64,000 bases of DNA from Corynebacterium sp. P3-F1 (lineage in GTDB: Bacteria; Actinomycetota; Actinomycetes; Mycobacteriales; Mycobacteriaceae): assembly GCF_030503635.1 (NCBI RefSeq), contig NZ_CP129965.1:248001-312000 (forward strand), written 5' to 3'. Of this stretch, positions 1 to 8,827 are shown in pieces. The notes under the pieces were generated by a model. The model worked only from the letters and a program-made list of their open reading frames with translations. It had not been told where the DNA came from and made no database searches. Made by a program: the position numbers and the translations under genes. Positions within the stretch are counted from its first letter, which is position 1; each line of letters begins with the position of its first letter.

Positions 1-595
1 CGCCGCCCGGAATCAGGATGTCTTTGACAGTGTCGATGAAGTTCCACGGCTCCACCATGTCCAAGATCACGCGATCGACCGGGCCGCCGAGCTCGTCGAC
101 GGTGATTTCGCCGAAATCGCCGAGTTTCGGTGTCCACCACTCCGGTTCCCCGCCGAAGTAGTCCGCGACGTTATCGCGGGCGTATGCGAGGTGGTCGTCG
201 CGGATCTCGTAGGAGAACACGTGCCCCTCCGGGCCGACGGCACGCAGTAGTGACATCGTCAGTGCGCCCGATCCGGCGCCTGCCTCGAGAACGCGGGCCC
301 CCATGAAGATGTCGCCCTCCACGAGGATCTGGCCCGCGTCTTTCGGGTAGATCACGGCGGCGCCGCGGGGCATCGACAGAACATGGTCGACGAGCAGGTG
401 CCGGAAGCAGAGAAAATCGGACCCCAGCGTGGACTTGGCCACAGTGCCCTCATCGGCACCGATGATGTCGTCGTGGTACACGATGCCCTTGTGCGAGTGG
501 AACTGGCCGCCCGGTGTGAGCTCGATGGTGAAGTGACGGCGCTTCGCGTCCGTCAGCTGGACTTTATCGCCGGGTTGGAACGGTCCGGAATACAT
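1..595 (-). CDS. trmI: tRNA (adenine-58-N1)-methyltransferase TrmI, partial (3' end outside window)
   Basis: SAM-dependent class I methyltransferase that makes m1A58 in tRNA. The visible N-terminal 198 residues begin MYSGPFQPGDKVQL. The SAM-binding motif follows as VLEAGAGSGALTMSLLRAVG at about residues 96-115, and an ILDMVEPW segment, which fits the family's catalytic region, comes near the end of the visible part. The ATG at 593-595 is the first start in a frame that stays open to the window edge. The gene is next to the M18 aminopeptidase and RecB-like genes, as in the mycobacterial Rv2118c region. The C-terminus is cut by the window, not by mutation. The identification rests on motif order and neighbours. 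Confidence 0.9.
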   Translation of the reverse strand, partial: MYSGPFQPGDKVQLTDAKRRHFTIELTPGGQFHSHKGIVYHDDIIGADEGTVAKSTLGSDFLCFRHLLVDHVLSMPRGAAVIYPKDAGQILVEGDIFMGARVLEAGAGSGALTMSLLRAVGPEGHVFSYEIRDDHLAYARDNVADYFGGEPEWWTPKLGDFGEITVDELGGPVDRVILDMVEPWNFIDTVKDILIPGG

Positions 596-631
596 CGGTC
601 TCCTTCGTGAGCTCGAGTGGAAGCGACGCGT

Positions 632-1894
632 CTACGCGCCAGAAAAGTATGCCGTAAGAGCGTCGGTGAACCATAGTTGGTCCTGGATCCCTGCAAGCTC
701 ACGCGCCGAGTGCATCGACAACAGCGGCACCCCGACATCGACGGTAGGAATTCCCAGACGCGTCGCAGAGATCGGTCCGATCGTCGACCCGCACGGCACG
801 GCGTTGTGGCCGACGAAAGTCTGTACCGGCACCTCCGCGGCGCGGCACGCGCGGACCCAGGCAGCCTCCGTGACCGCGTCAGAGGCGTAGCGCTGGTTCG
901 CGTTGATCTTCAGCACCGGCCCGCGATTCATCAGCGGGCGGTGCGTCGGGTCGTGCTTACCCGGGTAATTTGGGTGCACCGCGTGAGCGGCGTCAGCTGA
1001 GACAAACAGCGAATTCGCGTACACCTCGAGCGGGTCGCCGAGCGACGCCGAGATCTTCTCCAACACGCGCTCCAGCAGCGGACCGCCAGCACCGCTTGTC
1101 GACGCCGACCCCACCTCCTCATGGTTGAACGCCGCGAGCACCAGAACGTCTCGGGGCTCGGCGGCGTGGGCGGCTGCGCCTCCCTCCGTCGCGCCCGTCG
1201 CGGCGATCATCGCTTTCAACGAGGCGTGGACGCTCGACAGGTTGTCCATCCGTCCTGCCGCGAGCGTGTCGCCGAGCACCTCCGGCGCTTGAGCATCTGC
1301 CGAGATGAGCTCGTGGGACACAATGTCCTCGGGTTTCACGGCACCGCCGTCCGGTCCGCGCACCCCGGCGGCGCGGAGCTGCTCCGCCACAATGTCCAGC
1401 ACAGGCTGGTCCACTCCCATCACCGGCTGCATGTGCACCTGCCGGTCGAGTTCTGGGGCGTCGCTGCGGTACAGGTGGATGGCCAGGTTCGGGACGCGGG
1501 CGATGGGAGGGGTGGAAACGGTGTGGGTGGTGCCGTCGATAAGCGCGACACGTCCTGCGAACCGTAACTCGCGGTCGAACCACGAGCTCAGGATCGGCCC
1601 GCCGTACACCTCGACCGCGAGCTGGCGGAATCCTTCGCGCACGACGTCGGGGTCGGGCTTGAGCATGAGCCCCGGCGAGTCCGTGTGCGAGCCGATGATG
1701 CGCATCGCCGGGCGGGGGTTCTCCGGGATCCACCACGCCACAACCGCGCCGCCCTGCACGAGAACATGCCCGCCGGGCTCCGCTCCCGTGTCTTCGGTGA
1801 ACCCTGCGGCCACGAGCTCGTCGCGCACATTCGCCGCGGCGTGGAACGCGCTCGGGCTCGCCGCCAGGAAATCTGCGAAATCGCTGATCTGCAT
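632..1894 (-). CDS. pepC: M18 family aminopeptidase (aspartyl aminopeptidase type)
   Basis: Cytosolic zinc aminopeptidase that removes N-terminal residues from peptides. The 420 residues match the usual M18 length. Metal-ligand motifs are visible: SHTDSPG (H70, D72), MDNLSSVHA, FNHEEVGS with the catalytic Glu pair, and MHSARE near the C-terminus. The start ATG at 1892-1894 is used because the N-terminus MQISDFADFLAASPSAFHA matches the family's typical opening. It lies upstream of trmI on the same strand with a 36-bp gap and diverges from the RecB-like gene. The copy of the 11-mer CGTCGATAAGC at 1534 encodes the Leu-Ile-Asp of VALIDGT. Confidence 0.93.
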   Translation of the reverse strand: MQISDFADFLAASPSAFHAAANVRDELVAAGFTEDTGAEPGGHVLVQGGAVVAWWIPENPRPAMRIIGSHTDSPGLMLKPDPDVVREGFRQLAVEVYGGPILSSWFDRELRFAGRVALIDGTTHTVSTPPIARVPNLAIHLYRSDAPELDRQVHMQPVMGVDQPVLDIVAEQLRAAGVRGPDGGAVKPEDIVSHELISADAQAPEVLGDTLAAGRMDNLSSVHASLKAMIAATGATEGGAAAHAAEPRDVLVLAAFNHEEVGSASTSGAGGPLLERVLEKISASLGDPLEVYANSLFVSADAAHAVHPNYPGKHDPTHRPLMNRGPVLKINANQRYASDAVTEAAWVRACRAAEVPVQTFVGHNAVPCGSTIGPISATRLGIPTVDVGVPLLSMHSARELAGIQDQLWFTDALTAYFSGA

Positions 1895-1921
1895 GAGCCC
1901 TACTCTATGATGTAGCGCGAT

Positions 1922-2833
1922 ATGACTCCACGACCGCTCGCCCTGTCACCGTCCCGCGCCAACGACTACCAGCAGTGCCCGCTGAAGTACCGCCTGCGCG
2001 CGATCGACCGCATCCCCGAACCCAAGACGGAGGCGCAGGTCAAAGGAACCCTCGTCCACGCCGTGCTCGAAGCGATGCACGGGTGGCCGCGCGAGCAGCG
2101 CACCTTCCCCGCCGCCGTGAAACAGATCAAGCCAGCATGGGAATCGCTTATCAGCGAAGACCCGGCCGCCACCGAACCCATCGAAGACGAGTACCAATTG
2201 TTTGTCGACGCCCGCGATCTCCTCCGCGGCTACTTCCTAATGGAAAACCCCCACGGCTTCGACTCCCACGAGCAGGAGATGTACGTCGATGCCGTCCTCC
2301 CCAACGGGGTGCCCGTGCGGGGATTCATCGACCGCGTCGACATCGCTCCGACCGGTGAAATCCGCGTCGTCGATTACAAGACCGGTAAGAAGCCGCTGCC
2401 CCGTTACTCCGCCGAAGCCCAGTTCCAGATGCGCTTCTACGCACTTGTGTACTGGCGCCTCTTCGGGACAATCCCCCACCAGCTCCGTCTCATGTACCTC
2501 AAGGTGATGGACTCGATGTTCCTCACCCCCTCCGGCGAGGAACTCGAATACTTCGAGCGCGATCTGGGCGACCTGTGGGCCAAGATCGAGGCCGACGGTC
2601 GCTCCGGCAGCTTCCGCCCCTCGACCTCCAAGCTGTGCAACTGGTGCTCGTTCCAGAGCCTCTGCCCTGCGTTCGGAGGCACTCCGCCGCCCTACCCCGG
2701 TTGGCCCGGCTCCACCGCTGACGCTGCCGCCGACGCCGCTGCAGCCGAGCCGGCCAGCGCAGATAGTCAAACTCGGGGCACCGAAGCGCTCCGAGTCGGC
2801 GACGCGCCCGCCGGCGAGCACCCCACCGACTAG
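1922..2833 (+). CDS. RecB-family PD-(D/E)XK nuclease with Cas4/AddB-like Fe-S cysteines
   Basis: Predicted DNA exonuclease of the PDDEXK superfamily, 303 residues, homologous to mycobacterial Rv2119. The nuclease core is visible as GFIDRVDI followed by VVDYKTGKK (Asp and Lys of the active site, about residues 138-160). Four cysteines, C19 in YQQCPLKYR and C239/C242/C248 in CNWCSFQSLC, have the one-plus-three arrangement that binds a 4Fe-4S cluster in Cas4 and AddB. No helicase domain and no cas genes are nearby, so a CRISPR role is unlikely. The last 50 residues are Ala/Pro/Asp-rich and probably disordered. The exact substrate is unknown. Confidence 0.88.
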   Translation: MTPRPLALSPSRANDYQQCPLKYRLRAIDRIPEPKTEAQVKGTLVHAVLEAMHGWPREQRTFPAAVKQIKPAWESLISEDPAATEPIEDEYQLFVDARDLLRGYFLMENPHGFDSHEQEMYVDAVLPNGVPVRGFIDRVDIAPTGEIRVVDYKTGKKPLPRYSAEAQFQMRFYALVYWRLFGTIPHQLRLMYLKVMDSMFLTPSGEELEYFERDLGDLWAKIEADGRSGSFRPSTSKLCNWCSFQSLCPAFGGTPPPYPGWPGSTADAAADAAAAEPASADSQTRGTEALRVGDAPAGEHPTD

Positions 2834-2872
2834 CTCCTAGAACCTGCGGCTCAGAGAGAACGGGCTTGGATA

Positions 2873-2907
2873 AAGCCGCGTGTGGAAAAGCGGCTTGGGA
2901 AAAGCCG
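2873..2907. terminator. Overlapping hairpins between convergent recB-like and fhs genes
   Basis: AAGCCGC at 2873-2879 can pair with GCGGCTT at 2890-2896, and CGGCTT at 2891-2896 can pair instead with AAGCCG at 2902-2907. On the minus strand the second hairpin is followed by CTTTTCC, which suits termination of fhs. The two pairings exclude each other, so the same bases could serve both directions. Predicted by eye only. Confidence 0.5.
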
Positions 2908-2930
2908 TAAGGAAGAACTCGGCTTAGAAG

Positions 2931-4595
2931 TTAGAACAGGCCGCTGATGACGCCGTCGGCGTCGACGTCGATGTTGTTGGCGGCGGGCACCTTCGGCAGC
3001 CCCGGCATGGTCATCACGTCGCCGGTGAGCACGACAACGAAACCGGCGCCGGTGCGCGGAAGCAGACGCTGAACGTGCAGGGTGTGCCCATCGGGCGCGC
3101 CAAGCGCGGCTGGGTCGTCGGAGAACGAGTACTGCGTCTTCGAGATGCACACCGGGAGCGTGTCCCAGCCGTTGTCCTTGAGCAGCTGGAGGTCACGGCG
3201 GGCGGCGGCGGAGTACTGGACGTTGTCGGCGCGGTAAATCTCCCGGGCGATGGTCTCGATGGATGCCTCTGTGCCGGCAGCTGGGTCGTACAGCGGCGCC
3301 GAGGTTCCGCTCGACAGTGTGGTCAGCAGCTTTTCAGCCAAAGCGGTCGCACCATCGCCGCCCTTGGCCCACACCTCAGCTTCCTCCAGTGCGACACCGA
3401 AGTCGTCGGCCCAGGCGCGCATGAATTCGCGCTCGGCGTCGGTGTCGGAGGTGAAGAGGTTGAGCGCGACGACAGGCTCGACACCGAATTTGCGCACGTT
3501 CTCCATGTGACGCTCGAGGTTGGCTACGCCGGAGCGGAGGGCATCGAGGTTTTCGTCGGTAAGCTCCCGCTTGGGCACGCCGCCGTTGTATTTCAGCGAG
3601 CGGATCGTCGCCACGATCACGGCGCCCGCCACGTCGAGGTCGCCGTAGCGTGCCTTGATGTCGAAGAATTTCTCGGCACCCAGGTCCGAGCCGAAGCCAG
3701 CCTCAGTAAGCACAATGTCCGCGCACCGACGCGCGGTTTGCGTTGCGACGAGCGTGTTGCACCCGTGCGCGATATTCGCGAAGGGGCCGCCGTGGATGAA
3801 CGCGGGGGTGCCGCCGAGTGTCTGCACGAGGTTCGGGTTGATGGCGTCCTTGAGCAGTGCCGCCAACGCGCCCTCAGCGTGGAGGTCGCCGGCGGTCACC
3901 GGCTCCTTGTCGTAAGTGAGCCCGATGGTGATCCGTGCGAGGCGCTCCTTCAGGTCGCCGAGGTCGGTGGCCAGACCCAGAATCGCCATGATCTCGCTGG
4001 CGGCTGTGATGGTGAAGCCGGTTTCGGCAGGGTTGCCGCTGCCCGGTCCGCCCAGGCCCGTGACCACGTTGCGCAGGGAACGGTCGTTCACGTCGAGGCA
4101 GCGCTGCCAGGTGACGCGGCGGGCGTCGATACGCAACTCGTTGCCGTGCTGGATGTGGTTGTCGATCATGGCGGCGAGCGTGTTGTTCGCGCTGGTGATC
4201 GCGTGGAAGTCGCCGGTGAAGTGGAGGTTGATGTTCTCCATAGGGACGACCTGGGCGTAACCGCCGCCGGCGGCGCCGCCCTTAATGCCCATGACCGGAC
4301 CCAGCGACGGTTCGCGCAGAGCGACGGCGGCGTTGTGGCCAAGCTGCGCAAGCGCGTCGGTGAGCCCGATGAGCATGGTGGACTTGCCCTCGCCTGCCGG
4401 TGTCGGCGAGACACCGGTCACGAGCACGAGCTTGCCATTCGGCTCAGCGTCAAGGGCTGTCACATCCACTTTGGCCATTGAGCGGCCGTACGGAACGAGG
4501 GCGTCATCCGGGACCCCGGCCTTGGCCGCGATGTCCGCGATGGGTTCGAGGGTGTGCGCCTGCGCGATTTCTACGTCAGTCTTCGGGTGCGTCAT
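2931..4595 (-). CDS. fhs: Formate--tetrahydrofolate ligase
   Basis: Catalyses ATP-dependent formation of 10-formyl-THF from formate and THF, feeding one-carbon metabolism. The 554 residues match the family's usual 550-560. The P-loop TPAGEGKSTMLIGLTDAL lies at about residues 65-82, and GGAAGGGYAQVVPM, FTGDFHAI and GGPGSGNPAETGF are family blocks. The gene is a single unit, convergent with the nuclease gene and 35 bp downstream of the Dcu carrier gene on the same strand. The enzyme could recycle formate. Its link to the neighbouring aspartase/Dcu pair is only positional. Confidence 0.96.
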   Translation of the reverse strand: MTHPKTDVEIAQAHTLEPIADIAAKAGVPDDALVPYGRSMAKVDVTALDAEPNGKLVLVTGVSPTPAGEGKSTMLIGLTDALAQLGHNAAVALREPSLGPVMGIKGGAAGGGYAQVVPMENINLHFTGDFHAITSANNTLAAMIDNHIQHGNELRIDARRVTWQRCLDVNDRSLRNVVTGLGGPGSGNPAETGFTITAASEIMAILGLATDLGDLKERLARITIGLTYDKEPVTAGDLHAEGALAALLKDAINPNLVQTLGGTPAFIHGGPFANIAHGCNTLVATQTARRCADIVLTEAGFGSDLGAEKFFDIKARYGDLDVAGAVIVATIRSLKYNGGVPKRELTDENLDALRSGVANLERHMENVRKFGVEPVVALNLFTSDTDAEREFMRAWADDFGVALEEAEVWAKGGDGATALAEKLLTTLSSGTSAPLYDPAAGTEASIETIAREIYRADNVQYSAAARRDLQLLKDNGWDTLPVCISKTQYSFSDDPAALGAPDGHTLHVQRLLPRTGAGFVVVLTGDVMTMPGLPKVPAANNIDVDADGVISGLF

Positions 4596-4630
4596 GCACT
4601 CCAGCCTAGGCGAGGCGCACGTACGACCCC

Positions 4631-5941
4631 CTAGATCAGGACCGCGCCAAAGGCATAGCCGAGGAGAACTGAAAGGGCGATGCAGATCGCCCCGGGGACG
4701 ATGAACGGGTGGTCGAAAACGTACTTGCCGATGCGCGTGGAACCGGTGTCATCCATCTCCACCGCGGCGAGCAGCGTCGGGTACGTCGGCAGCACGAACA
4801 GCGCAGACACTGCCGGGAACGCTGCGACAGCTGTCAGCGGGCTCACACCGATGGCGAGAGCTGCGGGCATGAGCGCTTTCGCCGTCGCGGCCTGCGAGTA
4901 AAGCAGCGAAGCCGCGAAGAACAGCACGACGGCGAGGAGCCACGGCTGCGACTGCAGGACGTTGCCCGAGATGTTCTGGATGTCTTCGATGTAGTGGTTG
5001 ATGAACGTCGTGCCCAGCCACGCGACACCGAGCACGCACACCGTCGCCGACATTCCGGAACGGAACACCTGGGTGCCCAGGATCTCGGCGGCGGAGATCT
5101 TGGTCACAATCACGATAATGGCAGCTGCGGCGAGCATGATGGCCATGATCGCCTCGTTGCGTGGAATCGTCGGATCCGCAATCAGCCCGACCTGGTCGGA
5201 GATCAGCGTCGCGTACAGCATGACCACGAGAATCGCAATCAGGAAAATAACTACCGACGTCTTCGCCGCCCGCGTCGGCGCATATCCGCTTTCCGATGCC
5301 GGTGCCTTCACCAAACCGTCCGCCACCCTCTGCTGGTAGATCAGATCGTCGGTGAGGTCCTTTCCCATGCGGTTGGCGATCCAGGCTGTCGGGAAGATGG
5401 CAAGGAACGTCGCCGGAATCATGACGCCAAGCAGCTGGAGGTAGCCGACACCTTGCGGCTCCAGGATGCTCGCCATGAACACCACAGCCGCGGAGATCGG
5501 AGAAGCCACGATAGCCATCTGCGATGCGATGACTGCCACCGACAGCGGGCGGGAGGGCCGGACCTTCCCTTCCTTGGCCACTTCGACGATGACCGGCAAC
5601 GTGGAAAATGCCGTGTGGCCGGTGCCGGCGAGAACCGTCATCAACCAGGTCACGATCGGCGCGTAGAGAGTGATCCGTTTCGGGTCGCGGCGGAGGAACT
5701 TCTCCGCCAGGTAGACGAGGTAGTCCATGCCGCCGGCGAGCTGCATCGCGGAGATCGCGGCGATGACGCACATGATGATGCCGATGACGTCAAACGGAAT
5801 ATCGTCGGCCGTCACCGTCATGCCAGTCATGCCGAGCAGGAGCACTCCGAGACCGCCAGCGAAGCCGATGGCGATCGAGCCGTAGCGCGCACCGAGAACA
5901 ATCGCGCCGAAGAGAATGATGAGCTGTACAAGAAGCAGCAT
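4631..5941 (-). CDS. Anaerobic C4-dicarboxylate carrier, DcuA/DcuB family
   Basis: Inner-membrane antiporter expected to exchange aspartate, fumarate, malate and succinate. The 436 residues are hydrophobic throughout, with about a dozen membrane segments starting at the N-terminus (MLLLVQLIILFGAIVLGARYG). The block VLAGTGHTAFSTLPVIVEVA is characteristic of Dcu proteins. It lies directly downstream of aspartase on the same strand, separated by about 200 bp that hold a hairpin. The pairing suggests aspartate uptake, deamination to fumarate, and fumarate/succinate exchange. DcuA and DcuB cannot be told apart by eye. Confidence 0.92.
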   Translation of the reverse strand: MLLLVQLIILFGAIVLGARYGSIAIGFAGGLGVLLLGMTGMTVTADDIPFDVIGIIMCVIAAISAMQLAGGMDYLVYLAEKFLRRDPKRITLYAPIVTWLMTVLAGTGHTAFSTLPVIVEVAKEGKVRPSRPLSVAVIASQMAIVASPISAAVVFMASILEPQGVGYLQLLGVMIPATFLAIFPTAWIANRMGKDLTDDLIYQQRVADGLVKAPASESGYAPTRAAKTSVVIFLIAILVVMLYATLISDQVGLIADPTIPRNEAIMAIMLAAAAIIVIVTKISAAEILGTQVFRSGMSATVCVLGVAWLGTTFINHYIEDIQNISGNVLQSQPWLLAVVLFFAASLLYSQAATAKALMPAALAIGVSPLTAVAAFPAVSALFVLPTYPTLLAAVEMDDTGSTRIGKYVFDHPFIVPGAICIALSVLLGYAFGAVLI

Positions 5942-6111
5942 TGCGGGAACCTTTCACGCATTGTCCCGGCCGCCTTGAGCCGGCGGCCTCACCTGTTTCC
6001 CAGTATGAAACGCAATGATCCGCCCCACCAAGACGGCGGGGCGGATTGATGTGTTGTTGTGTCCTGATTAACAGTCTCGGGCTATCTCATGGCCTGGCTG
6101 ATCGTTTGAAC

Positions 6112-6144
6112 GAGCGCTGAAATCAAGCGCTCTAGTCAAGCGCT
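6112..6144 (-). repeat. Triple AGCGCT block with hairpin between aspA and the dcu gene
   Basis: GAGCGCT (6112-6118) pairs with AGCGCTC (6126-6132) across a 7-base loop. A third AGCGCT is at 6139-6144, directly after the aspA stop, inside a second copy of TCAAGCGCT. The hairpin could act as a partial terminator or mRNA processing signal between the two genes, but no clear T-run follows on the minus strand. Confidence 0.4.
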
Positions 6145-7563
6145 TTAATCGAGATAGAGTTTGCCGCGGAACTCTGGGTGCATCAGGTTCTCTTTGGAAA
6201 GGATCTGGTCGAGGGTGGCTTCGTCGAGAAGCTCTTTTTCCAAGACCAGCTCGCGCACTCCGCGACCTGTGGCTGCGGCCTCCTTGCCGATCATGTCGCC
6301 GTTGTGGTGGCCGATGAACGGGTTGAGGTAGGTGATGATGCCGATGGAGTTCTCCACGTACGCCTGGCAGACCTCCTTGTTGGCGGTGATGCCCACGACG
6401 CACTTCTCGCGCAGCGTCTTTGCGGCGTTGCGGAGCAGCTCAATCGAGCCGAACAAGCTGCGTGCGATGACCGGCTCCATGACGTTGAGCTGGAGCTGGC
6501 CCGCTTCAGCGGCCATGGACACGGTGACGTCGTTACCGAATACCTTGAAGCAGACCTGGTTGACCACTTCGGGGATGACCGGGTTGACCTTGGCTGGCAT
6601 GATCGACGAGCCTGCCTGGCGCTCTGGCAGGTTGATCTCGTTGAGGCCGGCACGCGGACCGGAGGACAGCAGACGCAGGTCGTTACAGGTTTTGGATAGC
6701 TTCATGGCCACGCGCTTGAGCGCCGAGTGGGCCATGACGTAGCTGCCGGTGTCGGAGGTGGCCTCGATCAGGTCCGGAGAGGTGGAAATCGGCAGGCCCG
6801 TGACTTCGCGCAGCGCCGCGATCACCTGGTCGCGGTACCCGCCCGGGGTGTTCACGCCGGTGCCGATGGCGGTGGCGCCCAGGTTGACCTCTAGCAGCTG
6901 CTCGGCTGCTTGCTGCAGCTTGTCCTGCTCTTCTGCCAGGTTCGCACCGAAGGCGGTGAACTCCTGGCCGAGCGTCATCGGGACAGCGTCCTGCAGCTGG
7001 GTGCGGCCCATCTTCAGGATGTCGGCGAACTCATCGCCCTTGGACCGGAACGCGCGCTGCAGCTCGTCGAGCTCGGCGATGAGACCCAGCATCGAGTGGT
7101 ACAGGCCGAGACGGAACCCAGTCGGGTATGCGTCGTTGGTGGACTGCGACATGTTCACGTCATCGTTCGGGTTGATGACGTCGTAGCGGCCCTTCTCAAG
7201 ACCGAGGTGCTCCAGCGCGAGGTTGGCGACAACCTCGTTGGTATTCATGTTCACGGATGTTCCGGCACCGCCCTGGTAGGCGTCTGTGGGGAACTGGTCC
7301 ATGCAGCGGCCGTCGAAAAGAATCTGGTCGCAGGCTACAATGATCGCGTCGGCCTTTTCCTTCGGCAGCGTGTGCAGGCGTCGGTTCGCCATGGCCGCGG
7401 CCTTTTTCACCATGACCATTCCTCGGACGAAGTCCGGGTAGTCCTGGATTTTCGCGGAAGAAATCTGGAAGTTGTCGATGGCGCGCATGGTGTGCACGCC
7501 GTAGTACTTGTCGTCGGGAACGTCGACGGTTCCGAGCAGGTCTTCTTCTGTTCTGTAACCCAT
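6145..7563 (-). CDS. aspA: Aspartate ammonia-lyase
   Basis: Reversibly deaminates L-aspartate to fumarate and ammonia. The 472 residues are typical for aspartase. The fumarate-lyase signature [10 protein letters not shown] is at 318-327 with its catalytic serine loop, and [14 protein letters not shown] (about 137-150) and [16 protein letters not shown] match the aspartase/fumarase superfamily. The aspartase call over fumarase C is supported by length, by the start [15 protein letters not shown], and by position beside hisG, as in C. glutamicum. The downstream Dcu carrier gene supports a C4-dicarboxylate exchange role. No frame disruption seen. Confidence 0.95.
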   Translation of the reverse strand: MGYRTEEDLLGTVDVPDDKYYGVHTMRAIDNFQISSAKIQDYPDFVRGMVMVKKAAAMANRRLHTLPKEKADAIIVACDQILFDGRCMDQFPTDAYQGGAGTSVNMNTNEVVANLALEHLGLEKGRYDVINPNDDVNMSQSTNDAYPTGFRLGLYHSMLGLIAELDELQRAFRSKGDEFADILKMGRTQLQDAVPMTLGQEFTAFGANLAEEQDKLQQAAEQLLEVNLGATAIGTGVNTPGGYRDQVIAALREVTGLPISTSPDLIEATSDTGSYVMAHSALKRVAMKLSKTCNDLRLLSSGPRAGLNEINLPERQAGSSIMPAKVNPVIPEVVNQVCFKVFGNDVTVSMAAEAGQLQLNVMEPVIARSLFGSIELLRNAAKTLREKCVVGITANKEVCQAYVENSIGIITYLNPFIGHHNGDMIGKEAAATGRGVRELVLEKELLDEATLDQILSKENLMHPEFRGKLYLD

Positions 7564-7584
7564 AGGGCTCAGTGTAGAGAAGAA

Positions 7585-8430
7585 TTAGATTCGGGCGATC
7601 TGCAGCTCCGTGGCCAGGATCGCTTCGGCACCGGCGGCGGCGAGGCGGTCCATAAGCTGGTTGGCCTCCTTGCGCGGCACCATCGCGCGCACCGCCACCC
7701 AGTTGTCACGCTGCAGCGGGGACACCGTCGGACCCGTCAAACCGGGGGTGATGGACACGGTTTCGTCGAGGTTGTCGCGCGAGACGTTGTAGTCGAGCAT
7801 GACGAAGTTGTGGGCTGTCAGGATTCCGCGGATGCGTGAGAGCAGCACCTCGTCGTCAGTGGTCAGCTCACGGTCTTTCCGCTTAACGACGACCGCCTCA
7901 CTCTCCACAATCGCCTCCCCGAACGGCTCCAGACCTTGTTGGCGGAGAGTCGCCCCAGTGGAGACGACATCGGCAATGGCATCTGCGACACCGAGCTTGA
8001 TCGAGATTTCCACTGCACCGTCGAGGCGGATCACCTCGGTGCTGATCCCGCGTGCGGCGAGAAAATCGGCGGCGAGGTGGGGGTAGCTCGTCGCTAAGCG
8101 CTTGCCTTCGAGGTCCTCGATTGTCCAGTTCTCCCCTGCGGGCGCCGCGAAACGGAAAGTCGATCCACCGAAGCCGAGGTCGAGCACCTCCTCGACGTCC
8201 GCGCGGGAGTCGAGTGCTAAGTCGCGGCCCGTGATACCCAAGTCCAAGTGACCCGCGGCGACGTAAATTGCGATGTCCTTGGGCCGCAGGAAGAAGAACT
8301 CGACGTTATTAGCCTCGTCGACAATGTTGAGCGCTTTGCTCACACCGCGACCTTTGTAGCCGGCCTCCTTGAGAATCCCAGTGGCCGCTTCCGACAGAGA
8401 GCCCTTATTGGGCAGAGCGATCTTGATCAT
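7585..8430 (-). CDS. hisG: ATP phosphoribosyltransferase, long form
   Basis: First enzyme of histidine synthesis; condenses ATP with PRPP. The 281 residues, about 70 more than the short HisG, include a C-terminal ACT-like regulatory domain that binds histidine, as in mycobacteria and C. glutamicum. The N-terminus MIKIALPNKGSLSEAA and the PRPP loop VADAIADVVSTGATLRQ (about 152-168) are clear. It lies 19 bp downstream of hisE and 21 bp upstream of aspA, so these three are probably cotranscribed. Feedback by histidine is family knowledge, not shown by the sequence. Confidence 0.96.
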   Translation of the reverse strand: MIKIALPNKGSLSEAATGILKEAGYKGRGVSKALNIVDEANNVEFFFLRPKDIAIYVAAGHLDLGITGRDLALDSRADVEEVLDLGFGGSTFRFAAPAGENWTIEDLEGKRLATSYPHLAADFLAARGISTEVIRLDGAVEISIKLGVADAIADVVSTGATLRQQGLEPFGEAIVESEAVVVKRKDRELTTDDEVLLSRIRGILTAHNFVMLDYNVSRDNLDETVSITPGLTGPTVSPLQRDNWVAVRAMVPRKEANQLMDRLAAAGAEAILATELQIARI

Positions 8431-8449
8431 GGTGGGGCTTAGGACTCCT

Positions 8450-8713
8450 CTAGAGGTACTTGTAAATGTCGTCGGGGGTCAGGCCGCGGTGCACCATCAT
8501 GACCTGCGTCCAGTACATGAGTTGGCTCATTTCTTCGGCGAGCTCCTCGTCGGACTGGTACTCCGCGGCGATCCACACCTCACCGGCTTCCTCGATGATC
8601 TTCTTGCCAATGAAATGCGCGCCTTTGTCCAGCGCCTCCACCGTGCCTGAGCCCTGCGGCCGCTGCGCGGCTTTGGTGGACAGTTCCGCAAAAAGATCGT
8701 CGAAATTCTTCAC
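8450..8713 (-). CDS. hisE: Phosphoribosyl-ATP pyrophosphatase
   Basis: Second step of histidine synthesis, cleaving pyrophosphate from phosphoribosyl-ATP. A small all-helical MazG-like protein of about 87 residues: [19 protein letters not shown] at the start, [20 protein letters not shown] with the metal-binding EE/E residues, and [18 protein letters not shown] at the end. I chose the GTG at 8711-8713 because the family begins M/V-K-N-F. An upstream in-frame GTG at 8720-8722 would add three residues. The hisE-hisG order is typical for corynebacteria. Confidence 0.93.
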   Translation of the reverse strand: MKNFDDLFAELSTKAAQRPQGSGTVEALDKGAHFIGKKIIEEAGEVWIAAEYQSDEELAEEMSQLMYWTQVMMVHRGLTPDDIYKYL

Positions 8714-8827
8714 GCAGATCACTCTAACCTATGCGTCGCCTGTGTTTGCTGCGCCTGCTACAAACTTGGGGTCACGTTGGCTGGGCCCGCACCCGTACTC
8801 CGCTCGCATGTCGGCTGGGCGTGCTTT

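Noticed and set aside
4124..4135. GCGTCGATACGC and CGTCGATAACGC (56818) as further copies of the 11-mer
   Set aside because: They differ by one base or an insertion and lie in coding sequence; only exact copies were counted.
3075..4481. Long plus-strand frame opposite fhs
   Set aside because: Antisense shadow of a well-defined enzyme; no start context or domain.
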